Of a stretch of DNA of 64,000 bases, positions 18,160-26,433 are shown piece by piece; within the stretch, counting starts at the first letter, position 1, and every line of letters starts with the position of its first letter. The stretch spans positions 1 to 64,000 of the forward strand of contig JANYFL010000009.1 of assembly GCA_025362735.1 (NCBI GenBank), in the 5' to 3' direction. Made by a program: the position numbers and the translations under genes. Origin of the DNA: Betaproteobacteria bacterium. Its GTDB lineage: Bacteria > Pseudomonadota > Gammaproteobacteria > Burkholderiales > Burkholderiaceae_D. The notes under the pieces are model-generated. The model was given only the letters and a program-made list of their open reading frames with translations. It did no database searches and was not told the origin of the DNA.

Positions 18160-18393
18160 ATGAGCAAGCAATCTATCGAAGAATGCGTACGCAAGAGCCT
18201 GGAAAAATATTTCCGCGATCTCGATGGTGAGCCCGCGCATGACATCTATGACATGGTCATGAATACCGTCGAAAGACCAGTATTGGAAATTGTCATGACG
18301 CAGGCCCATGGCAATCAATCCGTCGCCGCCGATATTCTTGGTATTAATCGCAATACCCTGCGCAAGAAATTACAGCTGCACAAACTCCTCTAA
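18160..18393 (+). CDS. fis: DNA-binding protein Fis
   Basis: Nucleoid-associated regulator that bends DNA and activates rRNA promoters. The 77-residue protein is the short betaproteobacterial form: MSKQSIEECVRKSLEKYF at the start and the C-terminal helix-turn-helix AADILGINRNTLRKKLQLHK. The frame stays open upstream, but ATG 18160 gives the family N-terminus. It follows dusB by 31 bases. Confidence 0.95.
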   Translation: MSKQSIEECVRKSLEKYFRDLDGEPAHDIYDMVMNTVERPVLEIVMTQAHGNQSVAADILGINRNTLRKKLQLHKLL

Positions 18394-18401
18394 GTCACCG
18401 C

Positions 18402-18462
18402 CCAGTTATCCGTTCCTCCTGAGTATCCCACAGGGTATATCGAAGGATGAACGGATAACTGG
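18402..18462. repeat. Palindromic CCTGAG-family repeat after fis
   Basis: CCAGTTATCCGTTC (18402-18415) is perfectly complementary to GAACGGATAACTGG (18449-18462). The loop holds TCCTGAGTATCCC ... TATCGAAGGA, the family core. It could serve as a transcript 3'-end hairpin for dusB-fis, but no U-tract follows. Confidence 0.75.
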
Positions 18463-18497
18463 CTCGCAATTCAATTAAATTCAATATAAAAATTTCA

Positions 18498-20054
18498 ATG
18501 ATTCAACAAGCCCTGCTTTCCGTTTCAGATAAAACCGGCATCCTCGAATTCGCACAAGCGCTCGCCCAGCGCGGTATCAAGATTCTTTCCACTGGCGGCA
18601 CAGCCAAACTCCTCGCCGACAATAAAGTTCCCGTTACGGAAGTCGCCGATTACACCGGCTTCCCTGAAATGCTGGATGGTCGCGTGAAGACTCTGCATCC
18701 GAAAATTCATGGCGGCATTCTGGCGCGACGCGATCTGCCTGAGCACATGGCTGCACTGAAAGCCTACGGCATCGGCACCATCGACCTGTTGGTCGTCAAT
18801 CTCTATCCGTTCCAGCAGACCGTCGCCAAGCCCGATTGCAGTTTTGAAGACGCGATCGAGAACATCGATATCGGCGGTCCAACCATGCTGCGCGCTGCGG
18901 CGAAAAATCATCACGATGTAACGGTGGTCGTCGACCCAGCTGATTACGCAACAGTACTGAATGAAATGAGCGCGCAGCAAGGTACGGTGACCACCGCAAC
19001 CAAGCTGATGCTGGCGAAAAAAGTTTTTGCACATACGGCGCAATACGATGGTGCCATCACAAACTATCTGACCTCGCTAAGCGCGGACAACAGCCGCAGT
19101 GCCTTTCCGCAAACGCTTAATCTGCATTTCGAAAAAGTGCAGGAAATGCGTTACGGTGAAAACCCGCATCAAAGCGCAGCCTTTTATCGCGATCTCAAAC
19201 CCGTCGCAGGCAGCCTCGCCAATTACACCCAGCTGCAAGGCAAGGAACTTTCGTACAACAACATCGCTGATTCCGATGCAGCCTGGGAATGCATCAAGAC
19301 CTTTGATGAGCCTTGCTGCGTCATCATCAAGCATGCCAATCCCTGTGGTGTGGCCGTCGGCACCAACCCGCTCGAGGCTTATCAAAAAGCCTTGAAGACC
19401 GATCCAACTTCGGCCTTTGGCGGCATCATTGCGTTCAATTGTAGGCTTGATGGGGCTGCCGCTGAAGCAGTGGCCAAACAATTCGTTGAAGTATTGATCG
19501 CTCCTTCGATCTCACCCGAAGCACGGACCATCTTTGCAGCCAAGCAGAATGTACGGCTACTCGAAGTGCCACTGTCGAACGAGACCAATGCCTTTGATTA
19601 CAAGCGCGTCGGTGGCGGCTTGCTGGTTCAATCACCGGACGCAAAAAACGTGCAGTCCGCCGAACTCAAGATCGTCACGAAAAAGCAACCCACTGCACAA
19701 CAAATGGCCGACCTGATGTTTGCGTGGCGGGTTGCCAAGTTCGTCAAATCCAACGCCATCGTCTTTTGTGGCGGCGGCATGACCCTCGGTGTCGGCGCTG
19801 GCCAGATGAGTCGTATTGATTCCGCACGCATTGCTTCGATCAAAGCGACCAACGCTGGGCTGACGCTAGCCGGTTCTGCAGTCGCTTCGGACGCCTTCTT
19901 CCCATTCCGCGATGGGCTGGATGTCGTGGTCGATGCCGGTGCCACATCGGTGATCCATCCCGGCGGCAGCATGCGTGACGACGAAGTCATCGCCGCTGCC
20001 GACGAACGTGGGATCGCGATGGTGTTGACTGGCACGCGTCATTTCCGGCATTAA
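18498..20054 (+). CDS. purH: Bifunctional AICAR formyltransferase / IMP cyclohydrolase
   Basis: Catalyses the last two steps of de novo IMP synthesis. The 518-residue protein has the N-terminal MGS-like cyclohydrolase domain ([18 protein letters not shown] ... [21 protein letters not shown]) and the C-terminal AICARFT domain with [25 protein letters not shown] and [10 protein letters not shown]. The last residues [10 protein letters not shown] are typical. The TAA stop is the first codon inside the left terminal repeat of the following 159-bp element. Confidence 0.97.
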   Translation: MIQQALLSVSDKTGILEFAQALAQRGIKILSTGGTAKLLADNKVPVTEVADYTGFPEMLDGRVKTLHPKIHGGILARRDLPEHMAALKAYGIGTIDLLVVNLYPFQQTVAKPDCSFEDAIENIDIGGPTMLRAAAKNHHDVTVVVDPADYATVLNEMSAQQGTVTTATKLMLAKKVFAHTAQYDGAITNYLTSLSADNSRSAFPQTLNLHFEKVQEMRYGENPHQSAAFYRDLKPVAGSLANYTQLQGKELSYNNIADSDAAWECIKTFDEPCCVIIKHANPCGVAVGTNPLEAYQKALKTDPTSAFGGIIAFNCRLDGAAAEAVAKQFVEVLIAPSISPEARTIFAAKQNVRLLEVPLSNETNAFDYKRVGGGLLVQSPDAKNVQSAELKIVTKKQPTAQQMADLMFAWRVAKFVKSNAIVFCGGGMTLGVGAGQMSRIDSARIASIKATNAGLTLAGSAVASDAFFPFRDGLDVVVDAGATSVIHPGGSMRDDEVIAAADERGIAMVLTGTRHFRH

Positions 20055-20210
20055 CAGGGCGTTGAAAAACTACTGCACGGCTGTGATGCCGAATTTATCA
20101 ACTGCGTGGGCAGTGCTCGAAATCCTCGTGTACACCAACGTACACTCCGGTTTCTGCGCGCTGTCCGCCTCGCCTGACAGCCGCTCGCTACGTTTTTCAA
20201 CACCCTGTTA
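20052..20210. repeat. 159-bp element with 19-bp terminal inverted repeats
   Basis: The left end TAACAGGGCGTTGAAAAAC (20052-20070) pairs with the right end GTTTTTCAACACCCTGTTA (20192-20210), 18 of 19 bases complementary. The interior contains GTGTAC ... GTACAC and TTTATCAACTGCGTGGGCAG and no open frame of note. A degenerate second copy lies at 16783-16943. The size, terminal repeats and lack of coding content fit a MITE-like or structured-RNA intergenic repeat. Both copies begin exactly at the stop codon of the preceding gene. Confidence 0.85.
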
Positions 20211-20259
20211 AGGAACGCCTGCGCGTTAGCTACAGCAGCGCAGACGTGATCTGCGCTGT

Positions 20260-21309
20260 TCAGTCTTCCAGCACTACAAGGGTTTTGCCCATGGTTTCAC
20301 CCCGCATCAGCCTTGCAAACGCGGCGGGAGCCTGGGCCAGCCCTATGGTGCGGTCTTCGTGAAAATGCAGACTGCCCTCGTTGATCCAGTCTTGGGCCGT
20401 GCGCTGCCAGCGCTCCATCAGGTCGTAGTGGTCATACACCACAAAGCCCGTCATCGTGGCGCGTTGTGCAATCACCTGACCCAGCTCGGGTCCGGGCAGT
20501 ATCTGCGCGGAGTTGTATTGCGACATGTTACCGATGAGCGCGATGCGTGCGCCGAGGGCCAAGTGCCCTAGCAACATTCCAAGCCCCGGCCCACAGTCAT
20601 TGGTCATCAGGGCGTCGATACGATCAGGGCAGGCGCGGCTCAGTTGTGTCGGTAAATCTGCGGCCTTGCGGACAATGGCATCGTCGAAGCCCAGCACATC
20701 GCAGGCATGACGCGCCTTGTCTTGCGTGCCGACAAAAGCAACCGCACGGGCGCCCATACGTCGCGCGATCTGCCCCGCAACCGAGCCCACTGCGCCGGTT
20801 GCAGCGAAGATCAGGGCAGTATCACCCGGCAAAGGTCGTAGCGTGCGCAGCATCACGGCAAACGCGGTCAAGCCGGGCATGCCCAACACGCCAAGCCAGG
20901 CCGATGCCGGAATACCTGGTGACGGCGGGATGTGCCGCGCCACTGGTGAGAGGATGGCCCCCATTCCCTGTGCGGTTGGCTCCGCCCCTTCCGCAAGACA
21001 GTAGCTGCGCCATCCGCCACGCACCAATACCTGGTCGCCTTCGGCGAAGTCAGGGTGCCTGGATTCTTGCACCACGCCAACCACTTCGCCGGGCATAACG
21101 CCTCCGACAGCAACTGCACCCGACATGTGTCGCCCCTGAATCGCGCTCGCCATGTACGGGTCTAGCGACAGCACCTGCGTACGCACTAGCAGCTGACCGG
21201 GCCCAGGCTGAGGAATGGCCTGCTCTACGAGTGCAAAATCTTCTGCAGAGGCAGTTCCCTCTGGGCGGCGCGCCAGAACGATACTGGGATTACCTCGTTG
21301 CTTGCTCAT
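20260..21309 (-). CDS. NADP-dependent MDR-type oxidoreductase (alkenal/one reductase-like)
   Basis: 349-residue medium-chain reductase lacking the zinc ligands of alcohol dehydrogenases and resembling the CurA/leukotriene B4 dehydrogenase group (LSLDPYMASAIQGRHMSG, PGEVVGVV, GMPGLTAFAVML). The NADPH loop is AATGAVGSVAGQIARRMGA. Such enzymes reduce the C=C bond of enones or alkenals. The gene is clearly richer in G/C than purH and ruvC and lies within the usually tight purH-ruvC interval, so it looks imported. The substrate cannot be predicted. Confidence 0.85.
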   Translation of the reverse strand: MSKQRGNPSIVLARRPEGTASAEDFALVEQAIPQPGPGQLLVRTQVLSLDPYMASAIQGRHMSGAVAVGGVMPGEVVGVVQESRHPDFAEGDQVLVRGGWRSYCLAEGAEPTAQGMGAILSPVARHIPPSPGIPASAWLGVLGMPGLTAFAVMLRTLRPLPGDTALIFAATGAVGSVAGQIARRMGARAVAFVGTQDKARHACDVLGFDDAIVRKAADLPTQLSRACPDRIDALMTNDCGPGLGMLLGHLALGARIALIGNMSQYNSAQILPGPELGQVIAQRATMTGFVVYDHYDLMERWQRTAQDWINEGSLHFHEDRTIGLAQAPAAFARLMRGETMGKTLVVLED

Positions 21310-21333
21310 GATCTCACGGGCTATAAAGAGGCA

Positions 21334-22653
21334 TTAGTTAACGGGATCTTGCCGCCCTGACGCATTGTCGTCGACCACCTTTTTTACGGTCATAGCCGGT
21401 GTACGGAACCGACCTGCGCGCCCTGCAAGGGTCTGGCGAATTAAACACTGTGCTAAGGGCCTAACTATGGCCGCGTTACAGTACTGAGGCCGCGCCACAC
21501 AGGAGCCAACATTAGTGGTGAAATTGTTGAGCCACGCATCGAGGGACTGCGTCAAAAGATCATCTGTCTTCGATTGAAGCGCTTGGGATCCGAGAAGCCA
21601 TCCCGTCTGATCCCAATAACCATTGTCAGTGAAGGCCATCCACTCGTTATAGCAGACAGCGATGAGCTGATTTGGGGTAGGATTTCGCGACACATCGTAT
21701 CGGATGGGTGGCTGAGCAGGCTGTCCCTTCGATGGCCGACTCCAAGGCACCCAACCGGGCGAATGCAGTGCGTTCCCACTCCCAATGCTATTGCCGATTC
21801 GCGCGGCTTCACGACGCCGAGTCTCTTCGGCTACCGCGATTCGCTTGGCCTCGACCTCAGCACGCTCCCGCTTTTGCTCTTCCTTGCGCTCGGCCTCTTC
21901 CTGCGCAAGAAATTTCTGCTCTTGTTTGGTACATTGACCAGAACTCTGTCCTGAGCCAGGACCGTCGTTCGTCTCCGAAGGCGCACTTCCATCGTCAGCA
22001 CTCGAAGAATAATCCCCCCACTTGTTGCAGCGAAAACGCACTTGCCCCTTGCCAGAGTCATATTCAGCATCGACCGGCGCACTCTCGGGACTTTGGCAGG
22101 CTCCGAACAACACTTCCTCTCCACCCGCTATCTGAGCCGCCGTCTTGTCACGCGCTTTGATGTTGGTCATTCCGAAGGATTGCTTATCGCAATCGAATAC
22201 TGAACTCCATGATTTCGGATCGGGATGCAGTACGCACCATGACACCGAGACGTCAATATCGCAGTTGTTTTGGAAACCGATAAAGCCAGCTGGATCTGTA
22301 TCTGGTTGCGGACAGAACGAGACGTCGTACTCGGGATGGTGACGCTTGCGTCTGTTGGCCTGTTGTTGAGCATCACGTTTCTTCTGCGTCGCTTGCTGGC
22401 GTCGGTCTGCACCGCATTGCGTGGCATCGCTATAGCCGCCCGGGATTGTGATGTTGCCTGTAATACCTGCGCCCAGACCGGGCGAGTTATTGTTTTTGGA
22501 TTTCTTGATGGGCGGCTTTTCCGGCGGGTGATCGTCTGGGATGCCACCAGCTTCAACCTGTGGGAACTTACGCTGCACGATGTCGGCAGCATGCACTGAC
22601 ACGCTGAATAACCCGATCAGGGCCAAAAACCATACGGTGTAGAACATCCTCAT
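21334..22653 (-). CDS. Secreted cysteine-rich protein of unknown function
   Basis: I do not recognise a family. The 439-residue protein has a clear signal peptide (MRMFYTVWFLALIGLFSVSVHA), a Pro/Lys linker and a Gly-rich patch. A Cys-containing domain at about residues 90-215 includes FCPQPDTDPAGFIGFQNNCD, VSVSWCVLHPD and FGACQSP. A strongly charged Glu/Lys/Arg helix, probably coiled coil, spans about 250-295. A C-terminal domain with paired Cys (ICYNEW-like, GSCVARPQYC, LAQCLIRQ) follows. Its ATG overlaps the stop of the RDD gene (ATGA), so the two are coupled and probably act together at the envelope. Confidence 0.75.
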   Translation of the reverse strand: MRMFYTVWFLALIGLFSVSVHAADIVQRKFPQVEAGGIPDDHPPEKPPIKKSKNNNSPGLGAGITGNITIPGGYSDATQCGADRRQQATQKKRDAQQQANRRKRHHPEYDVSFCPQPDTDPAGFIGFQNNCDIDVSVSWCVLHPDPKSWSSVFDCDKQSFGMTNIKARDKTAAQIAGGEEVLFGACQSPESAPVDAEYDSGKGQVRFRCNKWGDYSSSADDGSAPSETNDGPGSGQSSGQCTKQEQKFLAQEEAERKEEQKRERAEVEAKRIAVAEETRRREAARIGNSIGSGNALHSPGWVPWSRPSKGQPAQPPIRYDVSRNPTPNQLIAVCYNEWMAFTDNGYWDQTGWLLGSQALQSKTDDLLTQSLDAWLNNFTTNVGSCVARPQYCNAAIVRPLAQCLIRQTLAGRAGRFRTPAMTVKKVVDDNASGRQDPVN

Positions 22654-23405
22654 TGCGTCACCCTCACGATGCGCTTCGGCAACTTGAACCTTTTCCCAGT
22701 CGCCTTTGGGTCGTCTTTGCCATCGGCGCGGATTTCAATCATCAACTCTTCAAACGATTTCGGCTCTTCATGCCATACGCTCCCGACAGTGAATAACACG
22801 AAGACCACGATCACAATCACGAACCACCCGAGCGCCGCACTGAATGGCATCGATTTCCCATAGGGCAAGGCATTCGCGACGGGCTGCTGCTTAGCCGATA
22901 CAACCAGACCACGCGTCACAAGATCGTGCAGGGACTGCCTGCGCGCACTGAATGCAACGAGGACAAAGCCAAAGCCAAGCGTTACGATGGACAAAATCTT
23001 GGCCACGGTCCGTGCGAAGACCCGTATTACGCTGGGTGGCTCACCAAGCAGATTCGTGACCTTGATGCCCATGAGACGTTTGCCGGGCGTGCCCTGCAGC
23101 GGCGAGGCCTCAAAAACAATAAAGTAAAACGCCACGCACGGCCAAACGATCAGAGCAGCATTTGCGCCCAACATTTCGGGAAAGACAGGTTCAAGCCAAC
23201 TGCCCAACAGTAGAAGGATGACACCGTCAATCAATGCTGCAGCGGTTCGACGCCAGAACCCCGCATAGAACCGTGATGGTTCGGGTAATGATTTGGTTTC
23301 TACGGAGACAGCAGGTTCTGGCGCAGCTTGCGCCAAGGCTAGCCCACAATTCACGCAGAACTTCGCTGAAGCTGGCGCTTCGGTTCCACATCCTGAGCAA
23401 TACAC
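22650..23405 (-). CDS. Zinc-ribbon RDD-family membrane protein
   Basis: N-terminal zinc ribbon with two Cys pairs (YCSGCGTEAPASAKFCVNCG), then an RDD domain (FYAGFWRRTAAALIDGVILL ... GTPGKRLMGIKVTN ... LHDLVTRGLVV) with several membrane segments. A last membrane helix at about 200-222 is followed by a soluble tail of about 35 residues. I prefer GTG 23405, preceded by AGGGGG, so the protein starts MYCSGCG; a GTG at 23441 gives 12 more residues. RDD proteins include ion exchangers and envelope-maturation factors, so no precise role is claimed. Confidence 0.8.
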   Translation of the reverse strand: MYCSGCGTEAPASAKFCVNCGLALAQAAPEPAVSVETKSLPEPSRFYAGFWRRTAAALIDGVILLLLGSWLEPVFPEMLGANAALIVWPCVAFYFIVFEASPLQGTPGKRLMGIKVTNLLGEPPSVIRVFARTVAKILSIVTLGFGFVLVAFSARRQSLHDLVTRGLVVSAKQQPVANALPYGKSMPFSAALGWFVIVIVVFVLFTVGSVWHEEPKSFEELMIEIRADGKDDPKATGKRFKLPKRIVRVTQ

Positions 23406-23648
23406 GAATCCCCCTGTTGATTCTTGAATTCTTGTTCGCACGCTAAAAATTCTAGCTTGTATTTAATTGGAATATTACCAAGTGTAGGGATTGTATTTTT
23501 TTCAGATTGAATAAAGGAATCGACGACACTGAAAGTGAAAATCATATTCAGGGCGCAAGTTCGAAAAAATGTCCTGCCAAATTTGCATAGACGCCTAACA
23601 AAAAAATGGCTAAAGTTACAACTTCCGTTATTACTTATCGGTAACATC

Positions 23649-23873
23649 ATGCTTACTCTCAAGCTCACTCAATTCGGCAATTCCCTCGGTTTTATCTTGC
23701 CCAAGGAAGCTGTTGCACGCCTGCACCTTGATAAAGGCGATACGCTTTATCTCACTGAAGCGCCCAACGGTTACCGCATGACTGCAACCGACCCCGAATT
23801 CGAAGCACAAATGACAGCAGCACGTAAAACAATGAAGAAGCGCCGCAATGTGCTTGCCGAATTGGCTAAATAA
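23649..23873 (+). CDS. AbrB/MazE-type antitoxin
   Basis: 74-residue swapped-hairpin DNA-binding protein: LTLKLTQFGNSLGFILPKEA matches the AbrB/SpoVT fold used by antitoxins, and the C-terminal basic tail probably wraps the toxin. Its TAA is immediately followed by the ATG of the Doc-like toxin, the usual antitoxin-first layout with coupled translation. An upstream open extension to 23535 is non-homologous. It probably represses its own promoter in the A/T-rich 23450-23648 stretch, where I see no certain operator. Confidence 0.85.
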   Translation: MLTLKLTQFGNSLGFILPKEAVARLHLDKGDTLYLTEAPNGYRMTATDPEFEAQMTAARKTMKKRRNVLAELAK

Positions 23874-24266
23874 ATGACTGGCCTGGTCTGGATTGCTGAT
23901 TCGGTCATTCACGCAATTCACGAAGCGCAACTCGCAGAACACGGTGGGTTGGCTGGTCTTCGTGATGAGGGAATGCTGGCTTCAGCACTAGCTCGTCCTA
24001 AAAATTTGGCTTCGTATGAAAGTCCAGATATTGCGGCCTGTGCAGCAGCTTACGGCTATGGCATCTCACGTAACCATCCTTTTCTCGACGGCAACAAGCG
24101 CACAGCCTTTGTCGCAGTTGAATTGTTCCTGAATCTTAATGGCTACAACCTCAATGCAGATGACAGCGATTGCGTTTTGACCATGCTCAAGCTGGCCGAA
24201 GGTTCGATTGCTGAAAAAAAATTTGCATTGTGGATACGCGAACACATGCAAAAGCAATCCGCTTAA
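23874..24266 (+). CDS. doc: Doc-type (Fic superfamily) toxin
   Basis: 130-residue Fic-fold protein with the Doc active site [12 protein letters not shown] (His68), the variant that phosphorylates elongation factor Tu and halts translation, rather than an AMPylating HPFxxGNGR. The N-terminal [15 protein letters not shown] and [15 protein letters not shown] are typical Doc features. The partner is AbrB-type rather than Phd, a known mix-and-match combination. The stop lies two bases before ruvC, so the module was inserted flush against a housekeeping gene and may share its transcript. Confidence 0.88.
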   Translation: MTGLVWIADSVIHAIHEAQLAEHGGLAGLRDEGMLASALARPKNLASYESPDIAACAAAYGYGISRNHPFLDGNKRTAFVAVELFLNLNGYNLNADDSDCVLTMLKLAEGSIAEKKFALWIREHMQKQSA

Positions 24267-24268
24267 GC

Positions 24269-24811
24269 ATGCGCATCCTCGGCATCGACCCCGGTCTGCG
24301 GATCACTGGCTTTGGCCTGATTGATCAGCAGGGACAAAAACTGGCCTATGTCAGCAGCGGCACGATTCGCACACCCGATACCGATTTGCCTGAGCGACTA
24401 CGGGTCATTCTTGAAGGCGTGACCGAAGTGATTCGGCTGCATCAACCACAACTCAGTGCGATTGAAAAAGTGTTTGTCAACGTCAACCCGCAATCGACAC
24501 TGCTACTCGGACAGGCGCGTGGTGCTGCGATTTGTGCGCTGGTTCAGGCGGGCTTGCCCGTCGCTGAATACACGGCCCTACAACTGAAGCAAGCCACGGT
24601 TGGTTATGGCAAGGCACGCAAGGAACAGGTGCAACAAATGGTGCAGCGTTTACTCGCGCTGCCCGGCCTGCCGAGTCCCGATGCCGCAGACGCGCTGGCT
24701 TGTGCCATTTGCCATGCGCATAGTGGCGTTCAGAGCAAGGTGCTCGGTGGTCTGGCCCCCGATCTGGCCAAGCGAGGACTCCGCGTTCGGCGAGGTCGAT
24801 TGGTCGGCTAA
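24269..24811 (+). CDS. ruvC: Holliday-junction endonuclease RuvC
   Basis: Resolves Holliday junctions with RuvAB. The 180-residue protein has the acidic catalytic residues in [22 protein letters not shown] and [18 protein letters not shown] 24269 gives the family N-terminus. Normally it follows purH closely; here about 4 kb of accessory genes intervene. Confidence 0.96.
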   Translation: MRILGIDPGLRITGFGLIDQQGQKLAYVSSGTIRTPDTDLPERLRVILEGVTEVIRLHQPQLSAIEKVFVNVNPQSTLLLGQARGAAICALVQAGLPVAEYTALQLKQATVGYGKARKEQVQQMVQRLLALPGLPSPDAADALACAICHAHSGVQSKVLGGLAPDLAKRGLRVRRGRLVG

Positions 24812-24824
24812 GCTGCAGAAAAAG

Positions 24825-24848
24825 CCGACATGATCTAAATCACGTCGG
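24825..24848. promoter_or_regulatory. Palindrome resembling an FNR/Anr box
   Basis: TGATCTAAATCA matches the TGAT-N4-ATCA core of FNR/Anr/FixK-type sites. It is embedded in a longer dyad, CCGAC ... GTCGG, with one A/C mismatch. It sits between ruvC and the peroxiredoxin gene, and TATGAT just downstream (24853-24858) could be a -10 box. It could instead be a weak hairpin ending the ruvC message, though no T-run follows. Confidence 0.35.
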
Positions 24849-24977
24849 TCGTATATGATTCAGCTTCAGTCGTACCTTGGTTCGTCTGGCGACCGGTCTG
24901 AAATCAATAAAACCGTCTTGCCGGATCGCCATTAAGACGCGATATCCCTCACCACCCCAACTAAAAAGGATTCCATC

Positions 24978-25481
24978 ATGACTATTAAAATCGGCGACCG
25001 GCTACCTGCTGGCGAAGTGCAGGAATATATCGAAGAAGAAACTGAAGGCTGCGTGATTGGCCCGAACAAGTTCAAAGTCGAAGACCTGGTCAAAGGCAAG
25101 ACCATCGCCCTGTTCGCCTTGCCCGGTGCATACACTCCCGGCTGCTCTAAAACCCATCTTCCCGGCTTTATCAAGCTGGCCGATCAGATCAAGGCCAAGG
25201 GCGTTGATGAAATCTGGTGCCTGTCCGTCAATGATGCCTTCGTCATGGGCGCATGGTCACGTGATCAGGGGGCAGGCGGCAAGGTGCGCTTGCTGGCGGA
25301 CGGTTCAGGTGAATACACCAAGAAACTCGGCCTCGAATTGGATCTGACTGCAGGGGGTCTCGGTGTTCGTTCACAACGCTATTCCGCCTTGATCAAGGAT
25401 GGTGTTGTGACCCAGCTGAATCTTGAAGGCGGCGGTGGTATCAATGTCAGTACCGCAGAGAAGTTACTGGAGCAGATTTAA
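24978..25481 (+). CDS. Peroxiredoxin, Prx5 type
   Basis: 167-residue thiol peroxidase that reduces H2O2 and organic peroxides. The peroxidatic Cys lies in LPGAYTPGCSKTHLPGF, the Prx5 signature. No C-terminal resolving Cys pair or fused glutaredoxin is seen. AAAAAGGA precedes the ATG. Its placement between ruvC and ruvA is unusual, and a possible FNR-like site upstream would fit redox control. Confidence 0.92.
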   Translation: MTIKIGDRLPAGEVQEYIEEETEGCVIGPNKFKVEDLVKGKTIALFALPGAYTPGCSKTHLPGFIKLADQIKAKGVDEIWCLSVNDAFVMGAWSRDQGAGGKVRLLADGSGEYTKKLGLELDLTAGGLGVRSQRYSALIKDGVVTQLNLEGGGGINVSTAEKLLEQI

Positions 25482-25568
25482 TTTTTTAAATGAGTTGCTA
25501 TTTCGATAGGGCAATAAATTGCCTACTCAGTGCGAACGGGTCTTTAGCATTTGATATTCTGAAACTAG

Positions 25569-25627
25569 TACCCTAACCCGTTCGTCCTGAGTAGCCTGCG
25601 TCTTTTGGCAGGCGTATCGAAGGGTAT
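25569..25627. repeat. Palindromic CCTGAG-family repeat before ruvA
   Basis: TACCCT and AGGGTA form the ends; CCTGAGTAGCCTGC, a short loop and GGCAGGCGTATCGAAGG form the core. It lies 30 bases before the ruvA start. Confidence 0.75.
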
Positions 25628-25656
25628 TCAGGCAATACACTCAAAACACAGACCCA

Positions 25657-26232
25657 ATGATCGGCCGACTCTCAGGTAACCTGCTCGAAAAAAATCCACC
25701 ACAGGTATTGGTGGATTGCAACGGCGTAGGTTATGAAGTGCATGTGCCGATGAGTACTTTCTACAATCTGCCAGCCCTCAACGAGCGAATCACCCTGCTG
25801 ACCCACATGGTCGTGCGTGAGGATGCACAACTCCTTTACGGGTTTTCCAGTAATGACGAACGCAGTGCTTTTCGTGAATTGCTGAAAGTCTCTGGCATTG
25901 GGCCACGCACTGCTCTGGCGGTATTGTCCGGCCTTTCGGTATCTGATCTTGCACAGGCCATTACCTTGCAGGAAGTTGGTCCGCTCACACGCGTGCCCGG
26001 CATCGGCAAAAAAACTGCCGAACGCCTGCTGCTGGAACTCAAAGGCAAGCTTGGCGCAGACCTCGGTGGCCTCGTTCCCAATGTCAACGACCATTCCAGC
26101 GATGTATTACAAGCCCTGACCGCGCTCGGCTATTCGGACAAGGAAGCCCTCCTTGCGGTGAAGCAATTGCCTGCGAATGTCGGCGTGTCGGATGGCATCA
26201 AGCAGGCGTTGAAGCTGTTGTCGAAGACTTGA
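25657..26232 (+). CDS. ruvA: Holliday-junction helicase subunit RuvA
   Basis: Tetrameric junction-binding partner of RuvB. The 191-residue protein shows [20 protein letters not shown] at the start, helix-hairpin-helix motifs [15 protein letters not shown] and [16 protein letters not shown], and the mobile C-terminal domain III ([16 protein letters not shown]) that contacts RuvB. Confidence 0.96.
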   Translation: MIGRLSGNLLEKNPPQVLVDCNGVGYEVHVPMSTFYNLPALNERITLLTHMVVREDAQLLYGFSSNDERSAFRELLKVSGIGPRTALAVLSGLSVSDLAQAITLQEVGPLTRVPGIGKKTAERLLLELKGKLGADLGGLVPNVNDHSSDVLQALTALGYSDKEALLAVKQLPANVGVSDGIKQALKLLSKT

Positions 26233-26256
26233 ATAGCTATGGGGCAAAGTTCACTA

Positions 26257-26391
26257 AATCCGTTCGTCCTGAGTAGCCGGGGCAGTAACCGGCGTATCGA
26301 AGGGCGTGCTCGCAAGCCACGGTCGTCGCTGCGCGACGGTTCTTCCTTCGATACGGCAAGCCTTGCTTGCCTACTCAGGACGAACGGTACT
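26257..26391. repeat. Two CCTGAG-family repeats facing each other
   Basis: Left unit 26260-26307 (CCGTTCGTCCTGAGTAGCCG ... TATCGAAGGGC) and right unit 26343-26391 (TTCCTTCGATACGGCAAGCC ... TACTCAGGACGAACGG) are in opposite orientation. The whole ruvA-ruvB gap can fold into one long cruciform-like structure. No gene lies here. Confidence 0.8.
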
Positions 26392-26433
26392 TTTGTGTAA
26401 TGCGCATCTTAAGAAAAAACGAAATATTCCGAC

